Shown here: positions 48,785 through 62,600 of the stretch, piece by piece
Layout: every line of letters begins with the position of its first letter
Numbering within the stretch: position 1 is the stretch's first letter
NCBI RefSeq assembly: GCF_040954835.1
Contig: NC_090704.1
Location: forward strand, 45,016,979 to 45,080,978
Length of the DNA: 64,000 bases
Direction: 5' to 3'
Origin: Lepisosteus oculatus
Taxonomy: Eukaryota > Chordata > Actinopteri > Semionotiformes > Lepisosteidae
The notes under the pieces: model-generated
Database searches by the model: none
Told to the model about the DNA's origin: nothing
What the model saw: the letters and a program-made list of their open reading frames with translations, nothing else
Made by a program: the position numbers and the translations under genes

Positions 48785-49075
48785 AGGCACTGGGATCAAT
48801 TCTGGACTGAGAGGAGTCTGCATGTTCTCCTCTGTTCACAGAGCTCTTATCCCATGTCCCTCTTCAGTTTCTGAAGACAAGTTGGCTGTGTTAACTGGCA
48901 TCTTTAATTTTGCCCAGCGCTGGACAGGCATTCGGTCGTCTGCCCTGTGCTTCCACAGTTGGCTCTGAAGTGCTGCACCTAAATGGTGAATGAGGTGGGT
49001 CCCATCCTGTATGTACAGTGCTTTGGGCTTCTTCGGTATGATGAAATGTGCTATTAAGAAAATGCTTAATCTATA
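48785..49075 (+). repeat. Short interspersed repeat fragments next to the RPTOR promoter
   Basis: 48785-48845 matches the repeat seen at 2988 and 8195 (GATCAATTCTGGACTGAGAG, GTCTGCATGTTCTCC). About 48970-49075 is a SINE-type tail (TGTACAGTGCTTTGGGCTTC, GAAATGTGCTATTAAGAAAA). It ends about 80 bp before the probable RPTOR promoter. Confidence 0.5.
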
Positions 49076-49149
49076 GTACATACTGAAAACGCCAGACCGA
49101 CAGACATGGGGCGCGCAATGACTCCCACGCAACAGCCCCTCCCCTTTCG

Positions 49150-49250
49150 ACCGCTGTGCATGCTGGGTCAAGCCGAACATGGCGGCGCCCTTGTGTTTGT
49201 GCTGAGATAGTGTCTCTCTGGAGAAACAGACGCGAATTCAGGCTCAGTGC
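49150..49250 (+). promoter_or_regulatory. RPTOR: Probable RPTOR promoter
   Basis: A YY1 site AACATGGCGGC lies at 49176-49186 and a ZNF143-type half site TGCATGCTGGG at about 49158-49167. Both are typical of TATA-less housekeeping promoters, and YY1 sites of this form usually sit just downstream of the start site. Local CpG content rises from here to about 49450. A transcript from here would have a 5' leader reaching the coding exon at 50530, either continuous or spliced to a candidate acceptor TCTTTGCAG ending near 50516. Placement is inference. Confidence 0.55.
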
Positions 49251-50529
49251 TGTATCAACAGCGAGAGGAAGCGCCGACGGGGATATAAACGGCAGTACGA
49301 GGCAGCATATTCGGCTGTGACGTCCCTGGTTGGAGCCGGTCAGACCTTGGCGAGGCTCAGGCGGCGAGTCCGTGCGAGAATGGGCCTCTCTTTCAGCCCC
49401 TAGCGAGGAGTGGACGAAAGGAGCCCTCGAAAATACTGCCTGGGGACGGAGAGCGGGGGCCTGGGACACGGCAGCAGAGACACCTCGCCAAACCTGTTGA
49501 GTTTGCAGAGGAATTTGATGCGGGATTTTTGCCTTTCGGCTCTGCCTCTGTTTTGGGAGAAGGACGCCTAATTTTCCCTTTCCCGTGTGAGGGATTGCGG
49601 GGAGATAAGGTCCGTGTCATCTGCGAACGAGATCATCCCCATTTAAAGGGCTTCTTGTTTTCCTTACTGGCAGATTTCTCTCATGTGTCTGTTTTATTGT
49701 TTTACAAGAAGGAAATGACAATCTTGCTTAGTTGTGTTTATTTCGGATCTTGGTGCGCGCGGTAGTGTTAGGTGGTAAGACCGGTAGAAATAAGTATTGT
49801 TGCTGTAGTTTTTAAAGACTACGAATATCTCCCTTCCCCTATCAGATCGTTACACATTCTTAATTGTACGCGTGTGTTTGTGTGTTTGGGGGAGGGGGGG
49901 GTGATCATGTGTACTTCCTTCACTGAACTGAAGCCCGAACGGGTGGCTGGCTGTTCAGGTAGTGATACTTGCGTGGCGATGAAGCCGATCACGACATTCC
50001 ACGCATGTCGGTACACAACCGCAGCCGATTCCGCGTTGTGTATTTGTTGACCCAGTGACATTGTCTGATCTCCACCGTGCACAACACACACACATCCTTT
50101 AAGACTCTCAGGGCTGTCCGGTCCTGGTCATGGAGGGACACCCGTGTCTGTGGGGTTTCCTTCCAGCCCAGCTCTGGTCAAGCTAAACAGTACTTACTGG
50201 TGCAAATGAGAGCCTTTACCTTCATGGATAGTTGTGTCACTTTTGAGAGTCATCATAACTGACCAGGGATGCAAAATAAAGCTGCAACCCAAGGTGGGTC
50301 TTGCCAGTGATCACTTGTCTGGCAGGCAGAAAAGCTTTCCTTCATGGTTCTCTCAGGCTCCAGGTCAGGAGTTCACCTGGGTCTTTATCAGCCTCCTCTG
50401 CGTCCATAACTAGTGGCTGTTCTAGTAGACAAGAGTGGATCTACTGATTCGCTGACCGGCTGCGGTCTCGATGCTGTGATGGGGTTGTGCTCTGAGGCGG
50501 CCGCTGGTCTTTGCAGGGCCCTGATGAGA

Positions 50530-50691
50530 ATGGACTCGGAGCTGCTTCACTCTCCCGCCGTGGGCCTCGGGGAGGAGGAGGAAGCCGACATGACGGACTG
50601 GAACCTGCCGCTGGCCTTCATGAAGAAGCGGCACTGCGAGAAGATCGAGGGCTCCAAGGCGCTGGCCCAGAGCTGGAGGATGAAGGACAGG
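50530..50691 (+). CDS. RPTOR: RPTOR coding exon 1
   Basis: 54 whole codons. The chosen ATG has A at -3 and G at +4 and matches the human start (MESE versus MDSE here). A second in-frame ATG two codons upstream (50524) has a weaker context and would add Met-Arg. The donor is GTGAGC at 50692. Confidence 0.93.
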
Positions 50692-53600
50692 GTGAGCGCG
50701 CGCGCCTGCCTTCGCGATCGCCGCCGCCGTGGCGGGAATGCCAAACGCTCACAGGGCTGACGAGCGTCTTGTCCAAAGCAGTGACCCGTCTGCTTCCTGC
50801 TTGCGTTCAGCCCAGCAACTCGACATGACTGTGTTGTGAGTGAGATTTGAAGGTACTGCTTCTAGTCTTGTGCACTCCCATGTTAGTGAGCACATTCGAG
50901 CTGTTTGAAATCTAGGGGTAGGCACCAAGAATTTTTCGTTCCCTGTCCCTTTTGACCTGAAAGCACAGCACCGAAATATGTCGTCATCTGCATTCTACAA
51001 GTGCAGACAGACGTACTCTTTTAATGGCAGCAAATCGGATACGTGTCCTTGTTTTCTGGGCATTACTGCTGTTTCTTGCGCTGGGAGGCATTCAGTTTTC
51101 GTTCTGAGGCATGAGAGGTGTGTTTCAGTTGTGGGAGATCGGAGCAAGTGGGTTTTTAAGGCCCGTGCGCATGCTCATAAACAATTGTGTGTACCTGTGG
51201 AGAAAGAAGGTTGTGTCGAGCAGTTGTGAGGTGGAATTGGGTCTTTGCATGAGGCTGTCCCATGCACGTGATTTATACCTGTTGGTTTTTAATCAGCGTT
51301 GCACATTTTCTTGCATGTCTACTGCTCTGTGAATTGGCCACTCTTCTTGCGCACGTTTCTTTTTTTTTTATATGGGAGAGTTGGTTACTTTGTGATGTGT
51401 CCTTTACAGTTTACTCTTAACTTACTGTAGGGTTAAGGATTTTGAGTAGCGTCTAGTCAAATACGCATACTGTCAGGTTTTACCCTAAACCTTTATGGAA
51501 AAAAAACCTCTTATGGTAATTCAGAATATTAAATATAAGTATAAAAATGCTAAATAAAAGTAAATACAAGTAAAATGACTGTATAGGCTCACTAACTACC
51601 TCTTGTAGGTGTGCTTGGTTAATTTTTCAGAGAATAAAGCATTTTTAAGAGTATTTTTTATTTTCCAGAGCAGGTCGGATAAAGCTGAGACTGCTTAAAT
51701 TGAGTCGCCAGTGTTCCGTTCACTGTAAGGAGAGCTGTGGTGTACAGCTTTGAGCTGGGATTTGAGAGCTAGGCAGGCTCAGTCTGCACCACTGGTTGTT
51801 TACCCGTTGAAGGGCTGGGGTTCTTTTTATCTAGAATGACAGGGTGATCTTTTAAACCTTTTCAGATTAAATATTAAATGTAACATTTGTTATCTAACTT
51901 TCAAAAAAATCCAAATAATTCTCCAAAACAACCAGCAATAACAGAATAACCATGGCAGTGGCACCACTGACCAGATGTGGATCTTTAAGTTTTTTAGTTA
52001 CATTCAAACAAATCACTCAGCAGGCTTAGAAAATCGGTTACAAGCAGATAACCTTTGCAAGCCAAACTGGGCTCTGCCTTGTGTGATAAGTGAAATCAGA
52101 TTCAAGTGTTTTTTTCTTTTAAAACATGATTCATCCTGTTTGTATTGAAGTCATTTATTAACCTTGTTTTTTTACTACACAGCATCCTTGTCTAAATATG
52201 ATGCGAGCTGGAAGGGAGTAGGGGGCTAAGGGCATTTCTGCTTTGAGCTGTCTTCGGGATTTAAAATAAGAGAGGCAGCCTTATTTTTAATATAATGCTG
52301 CAAAATGTTGAATCCCTTATTTTTTATTAGTTCAGGGCTTTGTGGTTATTTTAGATGATGACTACTTTGTCAATTTATTTGTTTCTGAGCATCAGCTGTG
52401 CACTTTGCTATCACCGTGCCCACAGAAGGAGTTGGTGGGATTTCTCTTCAAGCCAGCATGGAGAAACAGACAAGCTGACTTAATTGAAACTGTCATTATT
52501 TTTATGAAGGTGTTCTGATCTTTCCTGCAAAACCTGCTTATTTCCTGGCTTTCATCAAGGGGAGGGAAAAAAAATCTGTCGCATGTGTTTACAGTCTTTT
52601 AGTCGCTTCGTTGATATTTTATTGGTAGGGTTGTTTTTGAAATTTAATCTATTAAAGCTGCTTTGTTTTACATGTTATTAGATGAACTCAGCAAGGGAGG
52701 ATTCCCTTGTTTAACAGATCCAGCACAGCGATAGATGTGAGAAGTTTCAGGAGGAGGTGCTGGCAATCAAAGCCTCTTTTGATTTTCGGCATCTCTGGAA
52801 ATAAAGAGGAAAAAAAAAGAACAAAAACCAAAGCAGAGAGCAGCAGACGTTTCCAACTTCATCTTCCATTTGGTCTGATCATCAGTTTTCCTTCATCAGA
52901 TTAGTAATTTTCAAAACTCTCTCCTGTTTAGCGTCACGTTTAGGAGTGTACCCTCTCAGCTTGGGGCTGGTAAAAGGAATAGGAGCATTTTTGTAGAAAT
53001 ACAAATTTGGAACTGAAAGTCATTTTGTATGTCATCCCTATTTTGGGCCGTCAGTTATTTGATTCTTCGTCTGCCCACTGCAGCCCTTGTGCCAGCTCTG
53101 GGTGAATGAGGGCCATTTGCCATTTTACACATCGCGAAATCCACAGTGCCTTACAAGAGAGTTCACGTTCGTTGGAGAAGTGATGCTGTTTTCCCCTGCC
53201 AAAGCTGCAGGCTCATAGGTACCCGGGATGTGAACCAGCCTGAAGTCCACTCGTGACTCTCCTGTAGGGGAATCCACACTCGCACTTGTTTGGTGACGGA
53301 GCAAACCTGCTTTGCCTGGACAGTGGGTCCCAACATGGTCTCCAGCCCCATTGTCCAGGTGCTTAGGACCTCCAGAAGTGTTTGCAAAGCACTTGCGCAC
53401 AACGTTCTCATTCGCAGGATAGGAGCTGCAAGTGTGACTGAAACCCCGAGCTTGACACTCGTTAACCCAGAATCGTATTCGCAAAAAATTAGGTATCGTT
53501 TGTTCGCTGTGATCATGGGTCTTCGGCATGATTTTGTCATTTAGGGGCTTTTGGTGAGGATAACACTCTAGCAGCTCTGAAACTTCAGTTGCTAGCCAGC

Positions 53601-56600
53601 AATGAACTACAGCAGGGACTGGTCGGGAGGCTTCAGCAAGCCATCAGAATGTGCGTTCCAGTTTTGTTAAAGGGGTTCTTCTTGGCACTTGCTGCCCTCC
53701 TGTTCTGCATTAACAAGTTACGGTACCAAGGTACTGAGGCGAGAGCCAGCTTTACAGAAGGGTACACTGCAGGACCGCTGGTGTTGGGTTGCTAATGATG
53801 TTTACGGTGTTTAAACAGAGCAAGCGTGGGAAGAGCTGGTTTGCTACCTTACTGCGTAGGAGGAGTGAGAGAGAGAGAAACCTCACTAGAAAACTAGTAA
53901 ACCCCCAAAACTTACAGGCTGCAGAAAAATCTTTACTTTAGTGGTATAACTGTTAAAGGCATGGCAAAAACATAAAAGCTCAAGCCATTTGTCAGCGCAT
54001 GAATAGTTACAGAATTATTCAGAATTTTAAAAAAGTATATTACTTCTCCATTTCTTTTCTATTTCTATAGGAGCCACATTCAGCTAGCACTGACAGCCAT
54101 TTTTGCAGGTCTGGGAAAGTACAGACTTCAAATCTTCTCTTTTGCTCTTTCCTAAGAGGAATGACTCACATGGCTGCTTTTTAAATATGACATGAGAATC
54201 CAATAACTCACTTACATAAATCTCCAAACCTGCTGTTTAGAACATGCTATTTGTTTCAGTACAGTAAAAAAAAAAAGTTATTTTTTCTTTAAAAGCAAGA
54301 ACACTTTGTCACCGAGGCAGTTGTTGCTAATGCCATTGTTGTTCACTGTGCAAAACTTCCAGGCTTTAATTCGCATTTTATCTGCAGTGCAGCCTGAATA
54401 TACCAACGAAGAGCAGAAAAAGTTAAAGAAAGTAAAAGTAACTTCAGCTAAGTCTCAAGTCAAACTTAGAATCTATTTTTCTACACTCTGCAGTGCTCTG
54501 TGATACTCCCCTGTGTCACCCTCGGCTTAAGTCTACTTGCACAACAATCACAAATCAGTCACACCTCCAGAGACATGATACACACTGTACGTTGACATTT
54601 GATCATTTGAGAGGGGCTTTTATCGAATGCGACTCAAAATCACACTTGATCAGGGTGCACGGGGTGCAGATAGCAGTGGCATGAAACAACAGTGAAAGCA
54701 CAGGTCAGAGTAAGCGTGGTGCCCGGATGCTGCACAGTGCTGACGTGTTCCAGTGCTGCTTTACAGATGGGAAGAGAGTAACACAAGAGCCTTGTCAGTA
54801 AGCGGGGAGTCAGTCTCGGGCCTCTGGGGTTCAGGTACATCCTGAAGAGAAGGTTAGTCTGTGGCGAGTATGTGGTTCTGGCTTGGGCAGAGAACAGTCG
54901 GACCCAGGACTGGTAGGCCCTCGGGGCTGGCATGGCCGGTCAGCCAGAGGAAAAAGTGGATCACAGTGCCCTGACGGGTCTGACAATGTTCTGGAGGCCT
55001 GCAGTTTCCGCCGGGAGGCCCTGAAGGCTGGTCTGCCCTGCCGGCCGCAGCTCCGCGTCCTGGTCGTCAGCTGCTGTCCTTGCTCATCTCTGGCCCCTGA
55101 TCGGCAGTCTGCCCTGTCCCTTCGGGGTCGTGCTCAAATCGCAGGGCTCGTCAAGCCCAGCTGACGTTTGTCCCCCGGGTGCAAGCCCCGGGTTACTGAG
55201 CGGTAGCTCGGGGAGTGGGTGTGGCGCCGAGCGACCTGCAGCCCGTGATCCGCTGCCCGGGGGCGTGGGAGACAGGTGGAGCAGTGTCGCTCTGTGCCCT
55301 GCTGGCCCGCTGGGAGCGGATGCAGTGGAGCAGGACAGGCAGGACGCGGCTGAGCATTGGCATCCCTCTCGTCCCACATGGGCCGGAGCCTCCTCCAGTT
55401 GGCATCGCGTACCTTGAAGAGCATTGAAAAGAGCTACAGGGCAGTCAAGCGCTTAAGCTATATTCCTGGAGAGGTCTAAGGGTTTTCTGAGACTGCTAGG
55501 CAAAGGACGTTCTTGAATAGGACCTCATTGAGCACTTAGGAAGAGTCTGAAACAGTTTCTTATGAGCTTGGGTCTGCTCTTTAGTTGTGTTCTGGGGTGG
55601 GATGGAAGTTCTCTAGTCTGTTGTAAGGCAGTGGTAGGCAAAGCGCTGCCACACTGACTTTAGCGCTCTGTGTCTGAATGGTCTGCACTAAGAGCTGTGG
55701 GGATTTTGAAATATGTAATTATAAAAAGAGCCAGAAAGATCGGTGTTTGTGGAAGGATTTTGTACACGGAAGGCTAAGTACTTTTCTCTCTTCCCTCCTT
55801 ACCATTTCAAGAATGAGTCCAGACTGTGACAAACCAATATGAACAACACCCCAGTCTTTGACCACATTTCTGCTCTGATACCTTAGGGCAAACATCCTAT
55901 TGGCCCTAATAAGGTGAGGCAAGCTGGGAAATGTAGTTTTCCTTCTCTTTACTGACACCTGGATCTCCAGAATAGAGCTGTTATCTGTCAGGACTGGTTG
56001 TGTGGTCACCTGCACATTGTGTGGTCATTGCACAGAGTTATTGATCCACTGTGTAATAAAACTCCCATTGCGAAGCTGTTAAGGTCTCCCTCATATTTTA
56101 CAGCTTGGAGGCTTGCAATTTGTGAAATAGACTTTACAAGTTCCATTTAAAAACGTATTCACATTTTAAAACCCATTATCTGTTTTTGTGTCGTGCGGTT
56201 TGACACCAAAATAATTCCACTGCAAACCAAATTCTTTCATTTCACACAACATTTTGTATTTGGTTTATAAATACTTCTCCAGAATTAAACAGAGATCAGA
56301 ATTCCTGACCTGAATCTGTTCAAAACAGGAAAAGTCTCATGAGTTCCCTTAATACTAGCCATACGTGTAGTTTAATGTGTGTAGTCATAGTCATGTGACT
56401 TTTTAAATTCCAGATTTTGCTTTCTGTTTGAGTCTCCCATTCTTCCTTTCTTGGCCCCGAGACCTGATGCACTGTAAGGCGCTATATAGCACCACCCCAT
56501 TGATGTTTGAACCAAGATGTAGTTTTGTGCCACGTGTTATTGCTGTTAACGTGGGCAGGAGTTTCCAGGGCTTTGTGGGTACTCCTGCTTTTTATTAGCG

Positions 56601-59600
56601 AGGTAGTAAAGAAAAAAACAAGCTAATTGTATCTGCAGCTCATAAAAATCCTGGCACGCAGTTCCTTTGAGACCTTTGAGCAGCGACTGGTTTCCAGTGG
56701 CATGCCGGCTGCCCCATCGCGTCTCTGATTGAGAACTCCTGCGAGGTGCCCGAACGAGGTAGAGCATCGATGACCTCTCCTCCTGTCCAAATCCTTTATT
56801 TGCTTTGCGTCCACCGAACGGAATAATCGCTCTCCAGCGATCTGGGGTTGGCTTGCGTTCAGGGAGTGGGTGTGACCGGGGGGCTGTTGCTGTCCAGCCA
56901 TCTCTTCCCGGTCTTCATCGAGGAGTGGTCACGGACCTGTGGATACCAGCTCAGCCCGGCTCGTTCCCCTCTTCTGTGTGGTGGCCAGGGAGAGCTGTGC
57001 TGTGTGTGGAAGTGGCTTGATTCTGTCCTCCTGATTTTATAGTAACAAATAATCCTTACACTTATATAGCGCTTTCTGGACACTCCACTCAAAACCCTTG
57101 ACAGGTAATGGGGATCCCCTCTTCCACCACCACTAGTGTGCAGCCCCACCTGGATGATGTGACAGCAGTGCACCAGAACTCTCCCCACACACCAGCTCTC
57201 AGTGGGGAGGAGAGCAGAGTGATGAAGCCAGTTCAGAGATGGGGATTATTAAGATGGGCAGGACAGGAAATGTGAGATGCTGGTGGGGCGGGGGGAGGTG
57301 ACAGTGCTAGAAAAACAGCTGCCGGAAAATTCGTCCTTCGTTCCTGCAAATCTTTCGTTTTAGGAGTGCAGTTCATCTGTGTTTCATTTTTAGGAGATGC
57401 AAACCTTGCAAGCTTATTTAAACGGGAGTTTTGCAATAAAAAAATGCAGTGCTGCGCACATTCTTGCTTGCTAGTTCCTCCCGTCCAGGAAGGAAAAGGT
57501 GTTTCTTGGGCCTCACTGGTTGTGCGCAGGGAGGGGGTTTGGGAAGATGAGCCTGGGGCTGCCCAGTGTATTCTCCACAGGACCCTGCTGCAGAGAGCAG
57601 TGTGCCCCCCCTCCCGGGCTAAACCTTTCAGGATTTATAGGATTGTTGGCAATCCACAAAGCAGGAAGACCCTTGTTAAATTTTAATTTTGTTTTGGGCT
57701 TCTGTCAGATCAATGAGAGTGGGTCAGATTGATAGCTCAAGCTACCCCACTTGATGAAATGCCTGCTGTTTCCAAGGATCAGCATTGCTCTAGGAGGGCT
57801 GCCCTTCCTCCTCTTCCCTCCCCAGTTGAATGCTTTCTCCCTGATCTCACTGCAGTGAGCTCCCTTCTCTGAGAGGAGGGTACAGGATGGGACGCTGTCC
57901 TTCCTCCCAGCCTCGCACACGATGCCAGCTGGTCTGGGTTGCACATTAAGAAGCCGAGATATTATTTCCTTTTCCCAACGTATGTCATGAAGGACCACTC
58001 TGCTCTAATGTCAACACTTATACTTATTTTAACCAGTTTTTTTTTCTCGTGATGTTGAAGAATCGTACTTTGCTGTGGATTATCATTAATAGAGTTTACT
58101 GGGCTGTGCGTATAACTGCAGTCGTCTATTTACTTGGAATCTGGGCTGCGTTCTGCCTAAATAGGTTTAGAGCTCAAAATCTTGTTCACATTTCCATCAC
58201 GGTATCACATGAAATCCAGCTTTGCAGTATGGGATCAGTGAGCCGCCTTGAATTGAAAGAGCAGCACGTTGTTTTATTTACAGTTCTGCAGCAGAATCAT
58301 GCCCCCGAGTTTCAGAGCTCGTGTAACCTGGTTGCTGGGCTAATGCCACCAGTTTCTTCATTTTAGAAACTTCATTTTGCAGTGGAACCTCCGCAGCCCC
58401 GACAGTTTAAAGACCTCCGAAGCCAGATTGCACTCTCACTTTGTTCGCAGTCTTCTTCGCTTGTTTTTTTTAAAAAAAACTTTCTTGGCTGTTAATTCAA
58501 GTCTACCGTTGGCGTTCCAAATGGCCTGCACTCTTAAAGCCATGTCAAGTCTAATCATCCAATTACTTTCTCTGTGTGAATTGGTCTCTAGTTTGTGATT
58601 CTTCTGTGCGAATCTGGCTCAGCCAATAAGTGTCTGAGTGTAATTGGTGTCATTTGGTTTATAGCCAGCTAGGAGATTCCTAGAGGATATGCTCTTTACC
58701 ATGGAATTAAGATAAACCCTGTTTAATTTGGTGTCACTGGGACAATTTGCGAGCCTTTAATTATTTGGTTCTCCTTTTATTTTTCCGGATGGAACTGTAT
58801 CTGTTGCAAATTAAGGTCAGAAATTTGACATTATTCTTGCGCAGATAGAGGGATGGTGGGTTCAGATGTCAAGATGTGTTGCATGTGCTTGGTAGAATCG
58901 TCAGTGTTTTTTTTTTCTCAAGCGTTTTGCAGAGAGACTAGTCCACACGCTGATGGACGTATCCAGGTGTTTCTGAGTCTCGGTGCACTTCTTGATTTTG
59001 CAATGTGAACGATGCTTGCTTTGGAAGGTAAATGCATTTCTAAATGAAACCGAGCACATGGTGGCGATAGGTTAAATCTGACAACTAATGTGGGTTTTCA
59101 GATGCTCTTTCATCGCTGGGTTGCGTGCAGCTGATGGTCAGCTATGACGGGCTTGGCAGCTGCCCGCTCGTTGGTGACCGTCTTCCTCCTCTGCAATCTG
59201 GGGGAGCAGACAGGGAAACGAAACTGCCAGATCAGTGGCTGGTTCCTTCTTCTGGTCCGGTCTGGCTCCCCACTTCCTCTTCTACCAGGGCGGGAGACCG
59301 TGATCGTGGGGCGCAATGGGCTCACACCCATCTCTGTGCATCTGATGCGCTGACTATACAAGTCTGGGCAGGGCTGATTATGTAGGGCTTGCCTTCCCTT
59401 TGTAAGCATTTGATCCCTTTGACTTTGTTTTTGTGTGTTGGTAGCTATTTCTCGGGGGGTCTGTGGGTCAGACAAAGAGGTATCCTTTATCCTGCGAGGG
59501 GGGTGGGGGCATTTTTGCTTAATGGCTCTGAAAGCTTGGTTACAGCACCTGTAGCGCAGTGTGCTGAAAGGTCAAGGGGGTGGGAAGGTTGGGATGTCAT

Positions 59601-62600
59601 CTCCGGGCTTCCTGAGTGTGCGGGCAGCCTTCTCCCCGGTCTCCGGGCTGTTGGAGCCTTTGCAGTCATCAGTGTGGTCTGCTGCCCCGGGCCACCCTGT
59701 CTGCCCCAGGCTGATTGTGCTGAGTGGGGAATCTCCTGGGGCTCCTGCTACAGATAAAACAATTAGGAAGTATTGACTGGCGGAGTGGGAGTCTGATGAG
59801 AAGGGGAGCGTGTCCGTGGTAATGAAGAAGGAAGCACTGGAGCCAGGAGTGCTGAGGTTATATAGAGACCTGGGGGTGTCTCCTTTCCTCTCTCCACTCT
59901 CCTTCTCTCTGTTTACCTCATCCCCTCTCTGTCTCTAGCTCTCAACAGCTTAATCTGTCTCTAATGCCTGTGTAAGGAAATGCGCAAGACCGCGCAATGC
60001 AGACACTAAAAATGGTGGATAATGTTAATGTCGGAGTTAGCAGTTTGATTTTAGTAACCGCAGGAAAGCATTACCACCAGCATTAGCGATGTGAGAGCAC
60101 AGCAAAACGCATTTTGTGAGAGCATTTTGTTTTCGTCCATGGGATCAGAATTTACAAGCATTGTTAATTTCTGCTTTGCAATTATTCGTGTTAAGTAAAA
60201 TAAAACACCAGCCTTAATGCAGATGCAAAGCCCTGGTGCTAAAGCTGTCATGGGTGACTAGTCATTATGCTGTTAGTATTGCTTTTGGTGCTTCTGTTTG
60301 TTGAATTTCTGCCCTGACTGTTTTATAAGCTGTGGCATTGATCAAAGAAACGCCTCACCAATTACTATCCAGTTCAAACAAATGCAATATTGCACATTTC
60401 TGCAAAGTCACTCCCAGTGTCTTGTCCACCTCTGAAGGTTATCCAACTCTGTAGTGCTGAATAGGCACTAACTCAGCTCCAGCTGGAGACCTGGGCTGAG
60501 GAGAAAGTCTCAGAGGCCGGGAAGGTAAAGTTTCTGGCAGGACGGCAACGCTTAATCAGGAATCAATGGATTGGGAGTATTTGCAAAAGTTTGATCACAC
60601 TTTCTAGAGCTCCTAAAACTTTATTTTCTGTGGTGACAGGTGTCCAGTTGAGGTATTTTAAGAGGTTAGTGTTTGCAGAGACTGAGGCGTCCTGTTCTGA
60701 GGAAGTGAGATCCGGAGTTCTGCTGTCAGTTCTGGGTTTTCACTGATGAATAATGGTCTGTTTTGCTGCTGACAGGAATGCAATATTCTGCATATTAGCT
60801 AACAGAATACATCCATCACCAAGAAACAACAATAATAAAAACTATTCTTAGACAAAAGATTTTACTGCAGATTATGATGGGGCTCATCTCTTCTTCACTC
60901 ACTCTGTTTTCACAGGATCACAACTAAAACAACTTTTGAGTTTCCTCTTCTGGCTCGAGCTAAAATAAGGCTGCAGCGTGGTCTTTAGAAGAGCACGAAT
61001 TTCAGAAACTGGAGGCAGGTCCTGTGTTTGTCATGCCGTCATGTAAATCTAAAATCAGGCCTGGTGAGCTCACATGTTGTGGGAGACAGGACAGCATTTT
61101 TGAGATGATTAAAAAAAAAAGACGTTTTATAAAAAGCGCCACATGTGCTGTGAAACACATGGATTGAAAGGTATGGGAACTGAAATAAAATCCAGGACAG
61201 TACCTGTTCATGCTGACTCGAAATAGTAGCTTCTCCCGGTGCAGAAACAGAATGCTTTCCTGTCAGTCTGCCTCTTGCCCACGCACTCCATCGCGTTCAA
61301 GTGCTGTGATAGAGGCTCTGAGAAAGTTAACTTTATGCACAAGAAGTAGACCTGCAATCTGGGACGCGGCATTGTCGAGAACCAGTTCCAACTTTCTGGA
61401 GGGGTTCTGTAGAGCAGCGGCGCGGACTCCTGCTCTGCTGCCCCGCTTGGTGGCTGGAGCGCGGCGCGTGCCCCCCCCCTGCAGCGGTGGTGGAGCCGCG
61501 GCACACACGCGCCCTGGTTGGTCGGGGCTCTGCTCTTGCAGAAGTGTCGCCTGGCCAGCAGCCAGGCGGGGTGCGTCGGCCCACCCGGTGATCGATCGGC
61601 GTTCCTGATCCCGTTAATGTGTTTATCTGACCCAGGGTTCCCTGCTCTCTGCGCAGTGTGCATTGGTAAGCGCAGCACGGCTCTGATTTCTCATCCTGTC
61701 CCCTCTCCACTTTTTCAGCCGTTTACCTCCTTCGTGTGCAGCACGCGCGCTACTGTTCAGTAGCTGGAACCGCAGCTAAAACGCAACCGAGTGAGAAACT
61801 GGGTGGCGTTTTTTTTTGGCTTGTAGCCCTTGGCGCCTGCAACCCACTAGAATTGCATCTGCTGATTTAAAAAGAAGTCCCAACCAGCGGCAGCGACTCG
61901 TGGATCGCTAACATAGTGAGCGAGGGGACCCCTCCAGAAAGTACAATGTGAGCAAGTGCGCCAGTGATGGATTTGGCACCCCAAAAATATATTGTCTTGG
62001 GAGTCGGGGGCTCTCCGGCTGAAAGGTTTTTCCATCAAAGGAAAATACAGAAGCATCCCCAAAAAATAAAAATCATTTTATTTAATTCCCCTTCATAAAC
62101 TTTTGTGCATCTAATGCTCTAGGCCTTGCAGTTTCTAGCAGGATTCAATCAAGAGGAGCCAGATACTGTCAGCATCGCTCATATAGGTGCAGTCCAGCAG
62201 CAGAAACGTGCAACATGTGACTGAACTTCCTGAAGAATGTGGAGGCCATTGCCTGGAGCGGCTGCTGGCTCAGTAATGAATATGGCCAGATGCTGTTAAT
62301 GAATCAAAACAGAGTTTAAGATTGAAACATTTCTGAGCCTTAATGTTCTTAATGTCTTTATCAATCACCTGTGTAACAGCAGACAACAGGAGGATGTGGG
62401 CTGGCTCCTCCAGGAAGTGTTCTTAAAGGTTTGCATAGCAGGGATGTGTGATGCTGATGATTGTCTGTTATTTCAAGGAGGAAAAAAAAAAAAGATTTTT
62501 TTTAATCCATAAAAAGAGGAAAAAACAGAACTCTGAAGGTTTTTGCGCAGTTTTAATTCAATTTGTTTTGTGTTGCGATGCTAGCTATATTGCTGATTTT

